Shown one piece after another: positions 1 to 8,848 of a DNA stretch of 64,000 bases (positions are counted from its first letter, which is position 1; each line of letters starts with the position of its first letter). A program made the translations under genes and the position numbers. Origin of the DNA: Thermogutta terrifontis (GTDB lineage Bacteria; Planctomycetota; Planctomycetia; Pirellulales; Thermoguttaceae); assembly GCF_002277955.1 (NCBI RefSeq), contig NZ_CP018477.1, positions 1,302,001 through 1,366,000 of the forward strand. Reading direction: 5' to 3'. A model generated the notes under the pieces. It was not told the origin of the DNA. It did no database searches and saw only the letters and a program-made list of their open reading frames with translations.

Positions 1-2
1 TC

Positions 3-761
3 GACTCGACCACTCCCAAGCTCCAGGTGAAGCTTTTGCGCGTACTGCAACAGCACGAATTTGAACGGGTCGGCGATACCCGGACCATTCAGGTCGATGT
101 TCGTGTTATCGCCGCAAGCAACCGCGATCTTCTGGAAGAGGTTGAGGCAGGGAGGTTTCGCGAGGACCTTTACTATCGGCTCAACGTGGTGACGGTCTAT
201 CTTCCACCCCTGCGTGAAAGGCGGGAAGATATCCCGGAACTGGTGGGACATTTTCTGCGATTGTACAACGAAAAAAACCGGCGACATGTGCCCTTTGTTC
301 ATCCGGACGCGATGCGGGCACTCCAGGCGTATGATTGGCCGGGCAATGTCCGCGAACTTCAGAATTACATCGAACGCGCTGTGATTCTCGCACCGGGGGA
401 TGAGATCACCTGCGACCTTTTACCGGACGCCGTTGTCGGAAGGCAAGCCCCTCGGCTGGGATACCGTCGCCGGAATCTGGACCGTATGATCAGGGATTTG
501 GTGTCCACCGCCCTGTCGCAGTTTTTCCCGGGCAAGGGAAACCTCTATGAAGAGATCGTAGGGCGGGTCGAGCGCGAGCTGATCTTCCAGGTCATGGATC
601 GGTGTCATCATGTTCAGATCAAAGCGGCAGCACAACTCGGGCTGAATCGCAATACCCTGCGCAAGAAGCTAAAAGAGTGGGGGATGGAACTGGATTCCGG
701 GGATCATGAGGAGGTGCCGGACACGCAAGAGAAATCGTCGGCGCCCGTCGGCGATGTTTGA
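3..761 (+). CDS. Sigma-54-dependent response regulator, C-terminal part (cut by window start)
   Basis: The reading frame is open to the first base, so this is the 3' part of a longer gene; the GTG at 27 is internal. The visible part begins inside the sigma-54 AAA+ ATPase domain (LLRVLQQHEFERVG, then the arginine-finger stretch FREDLYYRLNVV). It continues through the C-terminal lid (WPGNVRELQNYIERAVIL) and ends with a Fis-type helix-turn-helix (AAAQLGLNRNTLRKKLKEWG). NtrC-family proteins use ATP hydrolysis to remodel sigma-54 RNA polymerase at distant enhancer sites. The Walker A motif and any receiver domain lie outside the window, so the input signal cannot be named. The unusually long linker between AAA+ and HTH (about residues 150-185 of the visible part) is not conserved sequence I recognise. 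Confidence 0.9.
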   Translation, partial: DSTTPKLQVKLLRVLQQHEFERVGDTRTIQVDVRVIAASNRDLLEEVEAGRFREDLYYRLNVVTVYLPPLRERREDIPELVGHFLRLYNEKNRRHVPFVHPDAMRALQAYDWPGNVRELQNYIERAVILAPGDEITCDLLPDAVVGRQAPRLGYRRRNLDRMIRDLVSTALSQFFPGKGNLYEEIVGRVERELIFQVMDRCHHVQIKAAAQLGLNRNTLRKKLKEWGMELDSGDHEEVPDTQEKSSAPVGDV

Positions 762-870
762 TAAACCTTAAAACTCCGGTTTCTCCCGCCAGTCTCCTGG
801 GCGCAGGCGTCAACAGATTGAATCGGACAACCCTTCCTCCACAGCATCCTGTCGGGAAATCACACAAACC

Positions 871-1821
871 ATGATGGAAGTTTTGCTCTTATGCATGGCG
901 CTGGCCTACGCGGTGGTCATTGGGGCAGAGTGGCTCCGACTCCGCGGAGTGCGGATTCAACCGGGCCTGGCCATGGGACTTCTCGTGGCGGGGTTGCTGG
1001 TGCATACCGTCTGGCTGGCTTACCGGGGAGTGATGTTTTTCGAGCAATCACAATCGGGAGGCACGCCGCTGTCCGTACGGCAGGACTGGTATTACGGTAT
1101 TGCGTGGGGATTGGCGGTGGTGTGCGTCATTTGGATGAAACTTCGTCCGAAAACGCCATTCGCCCTGTTCTTGCTTCCTCCGGCGTTGGTGCTGATCGTG
1201 GTGGGGTATTTCTGGGGTGATCCGCTGCCGTTTGCCCGCCATGCCGCTTCCCGGGTGTGGGGGTTCATTCACGGGGCGTCGCTGCTTCTGGCCATCCTTG
1301 CTGTTTCGGTGGCCTTTGTGGCCGGGTTGATGTACCTCGGCCAGGTGCGGCGGCTGAAGTCCCGGCCGTTGCGGACGAGTCGATGGACACTCCCCAGTTT
1401 GGAATGGTCTCAAAAAGCCAACACACATGCTTTGGGATTGGCGCTGGCGATGCTCGCCGTGGGGATTTTCTCGGGAGCTTTTCTCAACGCGATCGAAGGT
1501 AGCAGACCGCAGGAGCGCCTCCCCTGGAGTGATCCCGTCGTGGTGGCGACCTCGGTGTTGTTTTTATGGCTGGGGACCTCACTGGTGGTGGGGCTGGTCT
1601 ATCCACCGCTGCGCGAGGGACGTCGGGTGGTGTTTTTGACCGTGGTGAGCTTCCTCTTCATGCTGGTGGTGCTCATCCTCGCCGTCATGGGGATGACGCA
1701 GCACGGACGCCCCCGCGGGACCGCGCTGCATGCGACCCCAGGTGGTGAAAGACCGGTCGAAGTACGAGGTGCAGCACAGCCGAACCAGACGAGCGACAAC
1801 GATGAACCCCCACCTGAATAA
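871..1821 (+). CDS. HemX/CcsA-like integral membrane protein
   Basis: This is a 316-residue polytopic membrane protein with about eight hydrophobic segments. The stretch WGFIHGASLLLAILAVSVAF followed by GLMYLGQVRRLK is the typical HemX/CcsA-family core, where a His sits in a helix before a Leu-rich helix and a basic loop. Its stop lies 42 bases before hemA on the same strand; a HemX-like gene directly ahead of hemA is a recurrent arrangement and suggests a role in tetrapyrrole synthesis control or cytochrome c assembly. The C-terminal 35 residues are polar and low in complexity. The CcsA tryptophan-rich WWD motif is not obvious, so HemX-like is the safer label. Two adjacent ATG codons (871, 874) are equally possible starts. 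Confidence 0.75.
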   Translation: MMEVLLLCMALAYAVVIGAEWLRLRGVRIQPGLAMGLLVAGLLVHTVWLAYRGVMFFEQSQSGGTPLSVRQDWYYGIAWGLAVVCVIWMKLRPKTPFALFLLPPALVLIVVGYFWGDPLPFARHAASRVWGFIHGASLLLAILAVSVAFVAGLMYLGQVRRLKSRPLRTSRWTLPSLEWSQKANTHALGLALAMLAVGIFSGAFLNAIEGSRPQERLPWSDPVVVATSVLFLWLGTSLVVGLVYPPLREGRRVVFLTVVSFLFMLVVLILAVMGMTQHGRPRGTALHATPGGERPVEVRGAAQPNQTSDNDEPPPE

Positions 1822-1863
1822 ACCTGGGGACCGAAATCAAAATCGGCAATTTTTGAGATAAGC

Positions 1864-3132
1864 ATGCATATTCGGGTCGTTGGATGCAGTCATCACACAA
1901 CCCCCCTGGTGGTCCGGGAGAAACTGGCTTTCGGACTCCAGGAGGTCCCGGACGTTTTGCGGGCATGGCGGCAGCAAATGGGGCCCACCGAAGCCGTTTT
2001 GCTGTCCACCTGCAATCGCGTGGAGCTTTATCTGGCCAGCGACACGTATCCACTGCCATCCGTTGGCGAAACGATCGATTTTATTCTCCGTTCTCGCGGG
2101 CAAAAGCAAGAAGAATGGGAGCGGTATTTTTACAGCTACGATCTGGAAGAGGCGGTGCGGCATCTCTTTCGGGTCGCTGCCGGACTGGACAGCATGGTGC
2201 TCGGGGAGCCGCAAATTCTAAACCAGGTCAAGCAGGCGTATCAAATGGCCGTCGATCACGAAATGGTGGGAGCCATTTTCCACCAGACTTTTCAGTACGC
2301 GCTCAAAGCGGCAAGACGGGTGGCCTCGGAAACTTTCATCCAGCAGCGGCGCGTGAGTATTCCCAGCATTGCCGTGGCCGAATTTGCTCGGGCGGTTTTT
2401 GAGCGTTTCGAGGACAAGCTCACCCTGGTGATTGGGGCAGGGGAAATGGCGGAGGAAACCCTTCGTTACCTGCGGGAGGAAGGGGCCCGGCGAATCATCG
2501 TCATCAATCGACATTTCGAACGGGCGCAAGAGCTGGCCGCTCGATGGGAAGGTGAGGCCCGGCCCTGGGATGAATTATGGAAGACGCTGCGGGAAGCAGA
2601 TGTGGTCGTCAGCACTACGGGATCGTCAGAACCGATTGTGAAACGGGAGTCCGTGCTCCCGGTGATTGCCTCCCGACCGGAGCGTCCGCTGTTTGTTCTG
2701 GATCTCGCTCTGCCGCGAGATTTTGAACCCAGTATTGGCGACCTTCCCGGTGTTTATCTTTACTGCCTGGACGACCTTCAGGAGGTGTGCCAGAAGAATC
2801 GGGAAGCTCGGGATCGCGAGCTTCCACATGCCTACACCATTGTGGATCAGGAGGTGGCCGCACTGATGAGCACGCTGTATCGGCGGGCGGCCACACCTGT
2901 CATCCAGCGGTTGCGGGCAGAATGGGATGCTGTGAAGGAGGAAGAATTACGGCGTCTTTGGCAAAAGTATCCCAACCTTGATCCGCAATTGAAAGCCGAG
3001 ATCGAAAAAAGCTTCGATCGACTTGTGGCCAAGTTGCTGCATCCGCCCCTGGCATCCATTCACGAACATTCGCACGCCAGTTCTCCCCACGAGCTTCTCG
3101 ACGCGCTGCGAAAATTGTTCCGACTGTCATAA
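1864..3132 (+). CDS. hemA: Glutamyl-tRNA reductase
   Basis: HemA reduces glutamyl-tRNA(Glu) with NADPH to glutamate-1-semialdehyde, the first committed step of the C5 tetrapyrrole pathway in the cytoplasm. The 422-residue length is normal. The N-terminal catalytic domain carries GCSHHTTPLVVREKLAF and the nucleophilic Cys50 in LLSTCNRVELYL, followed by the family signature GLDSMVLGEPQILNQVKQAY. The NADPH-binding Rossmann domain follows (VIGAGEMAEETLRYL, about residue 190). The dimerisation helices occupy the last 100 residues. The gene directly follows the HemX-like gene and probably shares its transcript. Confidence 0.97.
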   Translation: MHIRVVGCSHHTTPLVVREKLAFGLQEVPDVLRAWRQQMGPTEAVLLSTCNRVELYLASDTYPLPSVGETIDFILRSRGQKQEEWERYFYSYDLEEAVRHLFRVAAGLDSMVLGEPQILNQVKQAYQMAVDHEMVGAIFHQTFQYALKAARRVASETFIQQRRVSIPSIAVAEFARAVFERFEDKLTLVIGAGEMAEETLRYLREEGARRIIVINRHFERAQELAARWEGEARPWDELWKTLREADVVVSTTGSSEPIVKRESVLPVIASRPERPLFVLDLALPRDFEPSIGDLPGVYLYCLDDLQEVCQKNREARDRELPHAYTIVDQEVAALMSTLYRRAATPVIQRLRAEWDAVKEEELRRLWQKYPNLDPQLKAEIEKSFDRLVAKLLHPPLASIHEHSHASSPHELLDALRKLFRLS

Positions 3133-3357
3133 TCGGACCAATCTGCGGCTTGGACAGTGCTGCTTGTAATCCAAATAACACCTTTGCGGATCAATTTTGT
3201 CAGAACTCCGCACTGGAAAATGCCATATTTTTGACGGTTACCCACTCACACGGTGTGACGTCCCCCAGTTTGATCCCCCCGCGTGTGCGATCAGTGGGCT
3301 CGTGATTTGTGACGACATCTGACGCACGTAACAGTGACCCACACAGGATAGCTGGCA

Positions 3358-4473
3358 ATGATGAGTAAACGTCGTATCAGAGTTCTCGTGGTAGACGATT
3401 CGCTGGTCATGCGGCAGTTGATCAGCGATGTGCTCTCATCCGCGCCTGACATGGAGGTGGTTGGAACGGCTCCCGACGGGCGCAGTGGGCTGCGGTTGGC
3501 GGAGGAACTTCAGCCGGACGTCATCACGCTGGATATTCAGATGCCCGGCATGGATGGTCTCAGTGTTCTGGATGCCCTTGTGTCCCGACGTCCGGTCGCG
3601 GTGATCATGGTCAGTTCGTTGACGCAGGCGGGAGCCGCCATCACTTTGGATGCCCTGGAACGAGGCGCTGTCGATTACGTCACCAAACCGAGCAGTGCCG
3701 CGGCCGCTGGGAAATCTTTTGGGGTCGAACTGGTTCGCAAGGTGCGATTTGCCGCCGCGTGCGATGTGGCAAGAATCATCAGACTTCGGCGACAACGGTT
3801 ACAAGCGACGGCCATAGTGCCTTCAGCCGCAAAACTTCCTGCCGCCAAGGACGATAGCGACTGCCCGCAGCTCCGCGACGCGTGTGTGGCCATTGGGATT
3901 TCGACAGGTGGGCCACCGGCGCTGACCGCCCTGTTTCGAGATCTCAAACCGCCCATGCCTCCCATTTTTGTCGTGCAGCACATGCCGCCGCAGTTCACCA
4001 AGCCTTTTGCGTGGCGGCTCAATTCCGTGAGTGCCCTGACGGTCAAAGAGGCGGAATCCGGCGAGGTGGTCCGTCCGAACCATGCCTATGTGGCGCCGGG
4101 GGGATATCACATGGCCGTCTCCGGACGTCCGCCCGCGGTGCGGATCCGCGTTTGCGACGGTGAGCCCGTCAGTGGACATAAACCATCGGTGGACGTCATG
4201 ATGAACAGCGTGGCGGAAGTCTACCGCAAGCGGGTGCTGGGGGTCATCATGACGGGGATGGGCCGGGATGGTGCCAACGGCTGTCGTGCCATCCGCAGAG
4301 CGGGCGGATATGTCCTCGGACAGGATGAGGCTACTTCCGATGTCTACGGGATGAACAAAGTGGCCTTTGTGGAAGGCAATGTGGACCGACAGTTTTCCCT
4401 CCCCGACGGTGCCCGGCTGATCATGCAGTATGTGGAGGAGCATTTCCTCGCGCGAACCGCGGGAGTCCGTTGA
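3358..4473 (+). CDS. cheB: Chemotaxis response regulator protein-glutamate methylesterase CheB
   Basis: CheB demethylates (and deamidates) chemoreceptor glutamates during adaptation. The 371-residue protein has an N-terminal receiver domain (VVDDSLVMRQ; phospho-acceptor Asp59 in VITLDIQMPGMDG; Lys110 in VTKP). A linker leads to the methylesterase domain with its catalytic triad Ser182 (GISTGGP), His208 (VVQHMPP) and Asp304 (TGMGRDGANG). No cheA, cheW or cheR lies next to it, so it stands apart from a chemotaxis operon. A chemoreceptor (54152-56230) and fliG (56806-57801) elsewhere in the window are consistent partners. Two adjacent ATG codons (3358, 3361) follow AGGA at a spacing of about 10. 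Confidence 0.96.
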   Translation: MMSKRRIRVLVVDDSLVMRQLISDVLSSAPDMEVVGTAPDGRSGLRLAEELQPDVITLDIQMPGMDGLSVLDALVSRRPVAVIMVSSLTQAGAAITLDALERGAVDYVTKPSSAAAAGKSFGVELVRKVRFAAACDVARIIRLRRQRLQATAIVPSAAKLPAAKDDSDCPQLRDACVAIGISTGGPPALTALFRDLKPPMPPIFVVQHMPPQFTKPFAWRLNSVSALTVKEAESGEVVRPNHAYVAPGGYHMAVSGRPPAVRIRVCDGEPVSGHKPSVDVMMNSVAEVYRKRVLGVIMTGMGRDGANGCRAIRRAGGYVLGQDEATSDVYGMNKVAFVEGNVDRQFSLPDGARLIMQYVEEHFLARTAGVR

Positions 4474-4816
4474 CACGGCGCAATTGGAACGCTTCACCTT
4501 GGTCAACCCGTCGTTCGCCACCTGTCACCCTGGGGCTTCTCTGAACCATCGCCACTTTATGTAGAAACCGTGAGATGCCATGGGCGCAAGGTCTGGTAGT
4601 GGCAATTCATGAATTGCCCCAACCGGTTAACCAGCAACTGACCGCACGCGTTGCGGCACGGCGGATGAAATGGATTGTTCAACGTGGGAATGCAGACCTG
4701 ACAAGCCGGTTTCTCCGGGGTGAATTCCGCTTCCACAAAAGCCCGTGTGGACCTTCGCGTTCCTCTTCGCAGCGGAAAAGTGGGGATGTGCCAGGAAGCT
4801 TCTTGGGCGAGACACA
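4474..4816. other. Intergenic stretch with repeat units C and A
   Basis: There is no credible gene between cheB and the convergent glycosyltransferase gene. The stretch holds a copy of palindrome C (4599-4620) and, 74 bases on, a degenerate hairpin A (4694-4712), the same order and spacing as in the arrays near 33 and 37 kb. The open frames here are explained by repeat sequence. Confidence 0.7.
4599..4712. repeat. Dispersed composite repeat: palindrome C plus degenerate hairpin A
   Basis: Palindrome C at 4599-4620 has one arm starting GTGGCAATTC and the other ending GAATTGCCCC; 21 of 22 positions fit the perfect palindrome seen elsewhere. It is followed, as in other copies, by ACCGGT-like sequence. 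At 4694-4712 lies AGACCTGACAAGCCGGTTT, a decayed form of hairpin A, then CTCCGGGG. Confidence 0.65.
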
Positions 4817-6631
4817 TTACCGGGTGTTCTCGATGGCCATGCTTTGGCTGGCGCGCCAGTACTCTGTGATGGGGAAGACCTTCACCACCCAAACACGGCC
4901 GACGAGAGGACACCAGGTCGCCTGCCCGGCGTATTTCACAAACGCTGGTTCGCCGTGATAGGCCAGCCATTTGTCGATGTCGTTCCAGGCGCTGGGGCGG
5001 TGCTGAATGACGTACCATCGGGCGTCAGCCGGGGAGGAAGCCGGTTCCGGCGCGAGCCAGCCCCACGCATGCTGAAGATCGAGATTGTCCGGCGATCCTG
5101 CGGAAAAATAGACTTTTTCACCGGGGACGCACTGAATACGAAGCCATAACAGGACGTCACGATCCAGCCCGTCCCAGTAGTACGTCGGTTCCATGCCCCG
5201 CTTGGTAGCGCCTGGCAAACCGCCGATCAACAGGTTGTAGTACGAGAGCCACTGCGGCGCAAAACAGAAGATGGGTATAACGCACAGTATTAGCGCGATC
5301 CAGCTCGCGACTTGCACCAGCCCGGCGAGCTGGCGGCGCTGGGAGCGGGCTGCCGGAAAGGCCCTCTCCTTTGCATCAGTATTCATCGCCACGTCAGCCG
5401 GACTGCGTGATCGGGGCCCTTGATCGGCGGATGTCGCCGTCAGCATTTTCGGTCCCATCGCGACACCCAGCCCGGCGAGTAGTGCTAGAAACGCAAACGC
5501 GGGAAGAAAGAGTCGAATTCCATCGTGGGGCGGCGCCCCGGGGATTGCCCGCACAATAATGAGAATACCCCAGTGCGCTGCCAAAAGAGCGACCGAATGG
5601 TGCATCCGTCGCCGGCCGATGGTCGCAAGGCCCAATACAAAGAAAAGTAAAATCGGCAGGGGAACCGCCACGGCAGTCCAGAATAGGGTGTTGTACCAGG
5701 GCAGGGGGTGATACAGATCGTACATCTTTCCCAGAAAGTATGTGGGAATGTTAAGTCCCGGGAGCTGGCCCCGATGGAGATTGAAACGGAAAAACATGAG
5801 CATCCCGACGATGGGACGCACCCACAGGGGAGGATTGCACAGGAAGAAGGTGACCAAGGCCGCGAGAAATCCCCAGCACAACAGCAGCCACGTGCGACGA
5901 TTGCCTTGTAAAACGGGCCAGATCAGAAAGGGAAGCGGAGCCAACCAACCGGTGAATTTGCAGCTCATCGTTGCCCCCAGCAGGGCACCCCAGCGGATCG
6001 CTGGAAAGATGTCGTCTCTCAGTGTGGGCTTGGCGGCCCGGGTGAAAGCCTTTTCTGGAAAGGCGGCCCAGGAGAGGAGCCAGAATGCGGTGAGCGGTCC
6101 ATCAAAGGACGCATAATGGGCGTGGGCGAACAAACGCGGCTGGAGGATCAACGCGGTCGCGGCGGCCCAGCCTGCCTGCGGTCCCCAGTGACGAGTCATC
6201 TTCGCGGCAGCAGAACCTACGGCCACAGCGAAGAGCAAAATTGGACCAAACCGGTAGCGTGTGAGAGGATCCAGCACGTTTGGCGATGCGGCTTCTCCGA
6301 GGGCAATGACGATTCCGTAGAGGGCCGGGTGGCCTTCCCGCTGCGTGGTGAACGGAAATCCCCACCAAAGTTTTCTTCGAGAGAAGGGATGACCCGCGGG
6401 TGTGTTACTCTCGCTGGAGGACGAGAAGAGGTGGGCAAACCAGGCCTGGATCCTTTCTGCCCGGCGGATGGCATCGCCCTCATCCCAGGTCATGGGCGTG
6501 ACGGGAGACGTGAACAGCAGGCAGCAGAATGTGACGACACCACAGGCGCACCCAATCCACGCGGCGCTGCGGTGAACTGGGCCAGTCGTTTCAATGTTCG
6601 GGAGCATTGGCGTAGGTGACACCTCGACCAT
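4817..6631 (-). CDS. Membrane glycosyltransferase, ArnT/PMT (GT39/GT83)-like
   Basis: A large polytopic membrane protein of about 604 residues in the GT-C fold class. After the first membrane helix comes MTWDEGDAIRRAERI, matching the acidic Asp-Glu motif in the first periplasmic loop of polyprenyl-phosphate-sugar transferases. Roughly ten further hydrophobic helices follow (for example LLLCWGFLAALVTFFLCN). The C-terminal soluble part contains YYWDGLDRDVLLWLR. The family transfers sugars from lipid-linked donors to protein, lipid A or polysaccharide; donor and acceptor cannot be told here. The frame stays open to 6937, but those extra residues look non-native. ATG codons at 6631 and 6607 are both possible and neither has a good ribosome-binding site. 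It is the last gene of a minus-strand run that includes an ExeA-like ATPase. Confidence 0.8.
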   Translation of the reverse strand: MVEVSPTPMLPNIETTGPVHRSAAWIGCACGVVTFCCLLFTSPVTPMTWDEGDAIRRAERIQAWFAHLFSSSSESNTPAGHPFSRRKLWWGFPFTTQREGHPALYGIVIALGEAASPNVLDPLTRYRFGPILLFAVAVGSAAAKMTRHWGPQAGWAAATALILQPRLFAHAHYASFDGPLTAFWLLSWAAFPEKAFTRAAKPTLRDDIFPAIRWGALLGATMSCKFTGWLAPLPFLIWPVLQGNRRTWLLLCWGFLAALVTFFLCNPPLWVRPIVGMLMFFRFNLHRGQLPGLNIPTYFLGKMYDLYHPLPWYNTLFWTAVAVPLPILLFFVLGLATIGRRRMHHSVALLAAHWGILIIVRAIPGAPPHDGIRLFLPAFAFLALLAGLGVAMGPKMLTATSADQGPRSRSPADVAMNTDAKERAFPAARSQRRQLAGLVQVASWIALILCVIPIFCFAPQWLSYYNLLIGGLPGATKRGMEPTYYWDGLDRDVLLWLRIQCVPGEKVYFSAGSPDNLDLQHAWGWLAPEPASSPADARWYVIQHRPSAWNDIDKWLAYHGEPAFVKYAGQATWCPLVGRVWVVKVFPITEYWRASQSMAIENTR

Positions 6632-6949
6632 AATCGCTATTATCGTGGGGAGACCGATCGCATGCAGTGGCGGAGCAACTTTCCCGCACGGGTTACGCCC
6701 CCCGCTTCCATCGTGCAGAATCGACGACGGAGCGACCGAGCGCATCGGAGCTGGGACCGGGTCCAGACTCCTGCGAACATGTTGCGGAACGACTGGTGCC
6801 ATGCGCCCGGTTGCTGGTGGCAGTGAGACCCAGGAGGAAGCGCGAGCCTTGGTGGTGTTGCGAAGTGCGTCGTGTGGAAGGAGAAACGCCGTTTTTTTGG
6901 ATACGTCGGGAGGGGATTGCGAGAGGCGGGAAGCCAAACTTACGGGGCG

Positions 6950-7759
6950 TCACTGGGCGGGGATACCGCAAAGTTCTTCAAACACCGCTTCCACGTGATG
7001 GGCGTGCACCCGGGTTGATTTTTCGGCATAAGCAACCAGGAGAGCGAGGTCGCACAACCTGTTGATACGGCGAGGGATACCGCCGGAGAGGTCGGCGACC
7101 TGCTCAAGGGCCTCCGGAGTGAAGATCGCGCCCGTGGCACCCGCCTGACGGAGACAGTGTTCCACGTAATCGCGGGTTTCTTCAAGTGTCAGAGGACGCA
7201 GGAAAGACTTGATGGCCAGCAATTCCTCCACGTGCGGGAGTTGCTCCAGGATCGGCAGAACGAGGGGGTGTCCCAGAAGGATCACGGTCCAGGCAGGCTG
7301 CCCATCGAGAGCGATGGTCATGAGATTGCGGAGAACATCCCAGTTTTTGTGGTGCTGAAAAACGTGTACGTTGTCGATCACGAGAATTCCGTGGCGATTC
7401 GCGCTCCGGTTCTTGCTGAGCGTTTCTTCAAGATAGCGGAAAGCTGCGTATCCCGATCCACGCGGTGGAGATCCCAGCTCTTCAGCCAAGTCTATGAGAA
7501 ACGCTTCTGCGTCGTCCAAAAGGGCCGTCTTGCGGACAATGGGCTGATAGGATTCAGGAAGCGACGCCGCGAGCAGTTCCACGATGAACGATTTACCGGT
7601 TCCAGCCGGACCAACTAGGAGAGCGCTGGCCTGACGTTGTTCCACGGCGTAGCGAAGTTTCAAAAGAGCCGCCTGATGGGACCCGCTCGGGAAATAAAAC
7701 GACGGGCGGAACTCGTTCCGAAAGGGCTGTTCGCGAAGTTTCCAGAAGGCTGTGTACAT
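6950..7759 (-). CDS. ExeA-like AAA ATPase
   Basis: A 269-residue ATPase of the ExeA/GspA (AAA_22, TniB-related) family. The N-terminus MYTAFWKLREQPFRN matches the family's standard start. Walker A is LLVGPAGTGKSFIVELL (about residue 45) and Walker B is GILVIDNVHVFQ; the sensor region follows. The C-terminal helical domain has the usual GGIPRRINRLCDLAL signature. In ExeA such ATPases drive assembly of a secretin with a peptidoglycan-binding partner; in planctomycetes similar genes sit by polysaccharide export genes. The ATG at 7759 follows GGTGGAG at a spacing of about 6, better than the upstream start at 7786. It lies between the CpsD-like gene and a membrane glycosyltransferase. Confidence 0.88.
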   Translation of the reverse strand: MYTAFWKLREQPFRNEFRPSFYFPSGSHQAALLKLRYAVEQRQASALLVGPAGTGKSFIVELLAASLPESYQPIVRKTALLDDAEAFLIDLAEELGSPPRGSGYAAFRYLEETLSKNRSANRHGILVIDNVHVFQHHKNWDVLRNLMTIALDGQPAWTVILLGHPLVLPILEQLPHVEELLAIKSFLRPLTLEETRDYVEHCLRQAGATGAIFTPEALEQVADLSGGIPRRINRLCDLALLVAYAEKSTRVHAHHVEAVFEELCGIPAQ

Positions 7760-7801
7760 ATTCGCTCCACCGAACGGTGTGTTCACCGCACGGGCGTGTG
7801 C

Positions 7802-8698
7802 TCATGCCGCCTCACGTTCACAGAGAACACGGTTATCTTCCGCCGTGGGAGGAACGAATGTCTCAATCAGGCCGAGGACACGTCCCCGTTGCTGAATTTC
7901 ACGCACGATCGAAGCCACGGAATCGATCCTCTGAACGACGACGAAATCCCGACATTCCGACAAAGGCACGGAAATTCGCGAGGGCAAGCTCCGAGTGTCC
8001 TGAGACTGGTCCCCCTGGGAAACCGGTCGACTGACAAAAGTGGAGCCATAATCCACGAGAATCCATTCGTACGTGGTTTGCCATTCTGGCAGCAGGCGAA
8101 GCCCTGACCCCGCGAAAGGGGAAAATGTCTGTGCGGGACGGGACGGAAGGATGTCGAAGCCATCCTCCACCGACCGGATTATCACTTCTCGCAGTGGCAG
8201 TTTGCTGGGAACAGCGTCTTGCCAGCCACGCTCGGCCATGACTCCCAGGGTCTCGGCCAGGCTGTGGTCGGGCGAGCCGTCGATAACGAGCACTTTTTCC
8301 CCACCACGTCCCAGCTTGTAAGCAATGGCCAGCACGGTCGTGGTGCAACCCTGATGCGGCTCACCGGAAACAAAACCCACCAGTCGCGGATTGTTGCGCA
8401 CGCTTTGACGAATTCGCTGGAGACACCCTTCCAGGGTGCTGCCCGCATATTGGAGAAGATAAAGCAGGGTTGGTCGCGGCGCGAAACGGTCAACTTCCAA
8501 GGCCGGCCGAAAGTGAGGGAGGGACCCGGTCTGCGTGACGCCGAACGTCGGGGGTGAAGAGGATGTTTCGGCGGCTCTTGGGTCTTTTCCCTGGCCCTCA
8601 AGGTCCTCTTCCAGAGCTGAAGCAGCGTTGACCTGGCCCGAAGGCCCCAATCTCAGAAACGCTTCCTCCAGCCGGATTGTGGTTGACCGATCTTTCAT
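7802..8698 (-). CDS. CpsD/ParA-like P-loop protein with degenerate Walker A motif
   Basis: A 298-residue protein with a low-complexity N-terminus (1-75) and a P-loop domain resembling polysaccharide co-polymerase tyrosine kinases (CpsD/BY-kinase, MinD/ParA superfamily). The nucleotide loop reads SGEPHQGCTTTVLAIAYKLG (112 onward): the invariant Lys of GK(S/T)T is Cys118. Walker A' is VLVIDGSPDHSLAETLGV and the Walker B-like strand is YEWILVDYG. The C-terminal segment matches the end of the fold (DFVVVQRIDSVASIVREIQQ). No tyrosine cluster is seen at the C-terminus. It starts 150 bases after the low-complexity membrane protein and ends 42 bases before the ExeA-like gene. It may be a non-hydrolysing scaffold in an exopolysaccharide apparatus; that is inference. 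Confidence 0.72.
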   Translation of the reverse strand: MKDRSTTIRLEEAFLRLGPSGQVNAASALEEDLEGQGKDPRAAETSSSPPTFGVTQTGSLPHFRPALEVDRFAPRPTLLYLLQYAGSTLEGCLQRIRQSVRNNPRLVGFVSGEPHQGCTTTVLAIAYKLGRGGEKVLVIDGSPDHSLAETLGVMAERGWQDAVPSKLPLREVIIRSVEDGFDILPSRPAQTFSPFAGSGLRLLPEWQTTYEWILVDYGSTFVSRPVSQGDQSQDTRSLPSRISVPLSECRDFVVVQRIDSVASIVREIQQRGRVLGLIETFVPPTAEDNRVLCEREAA

Positions 8699-8848
8699 AT
8701 CACCGTCTCACTCACAAGCACACAAAATCGTCGCAGTGACCAAAGGAAGCTGCCGAAGGTTTACATTCATCGGGTCACGTTTCACCGGCTTACTGCCGAG
8801 CAACCGACCTGTCGTGTGGACAGCCAACCATCAGAAAAGATGCCGTTT

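Noticed and set aside
4557-5018. 153-residue minus-strand frame overlapping the glycosyltransferase end
   Set aside because: It is in another frame of the real gene and continues into a repeat unit.
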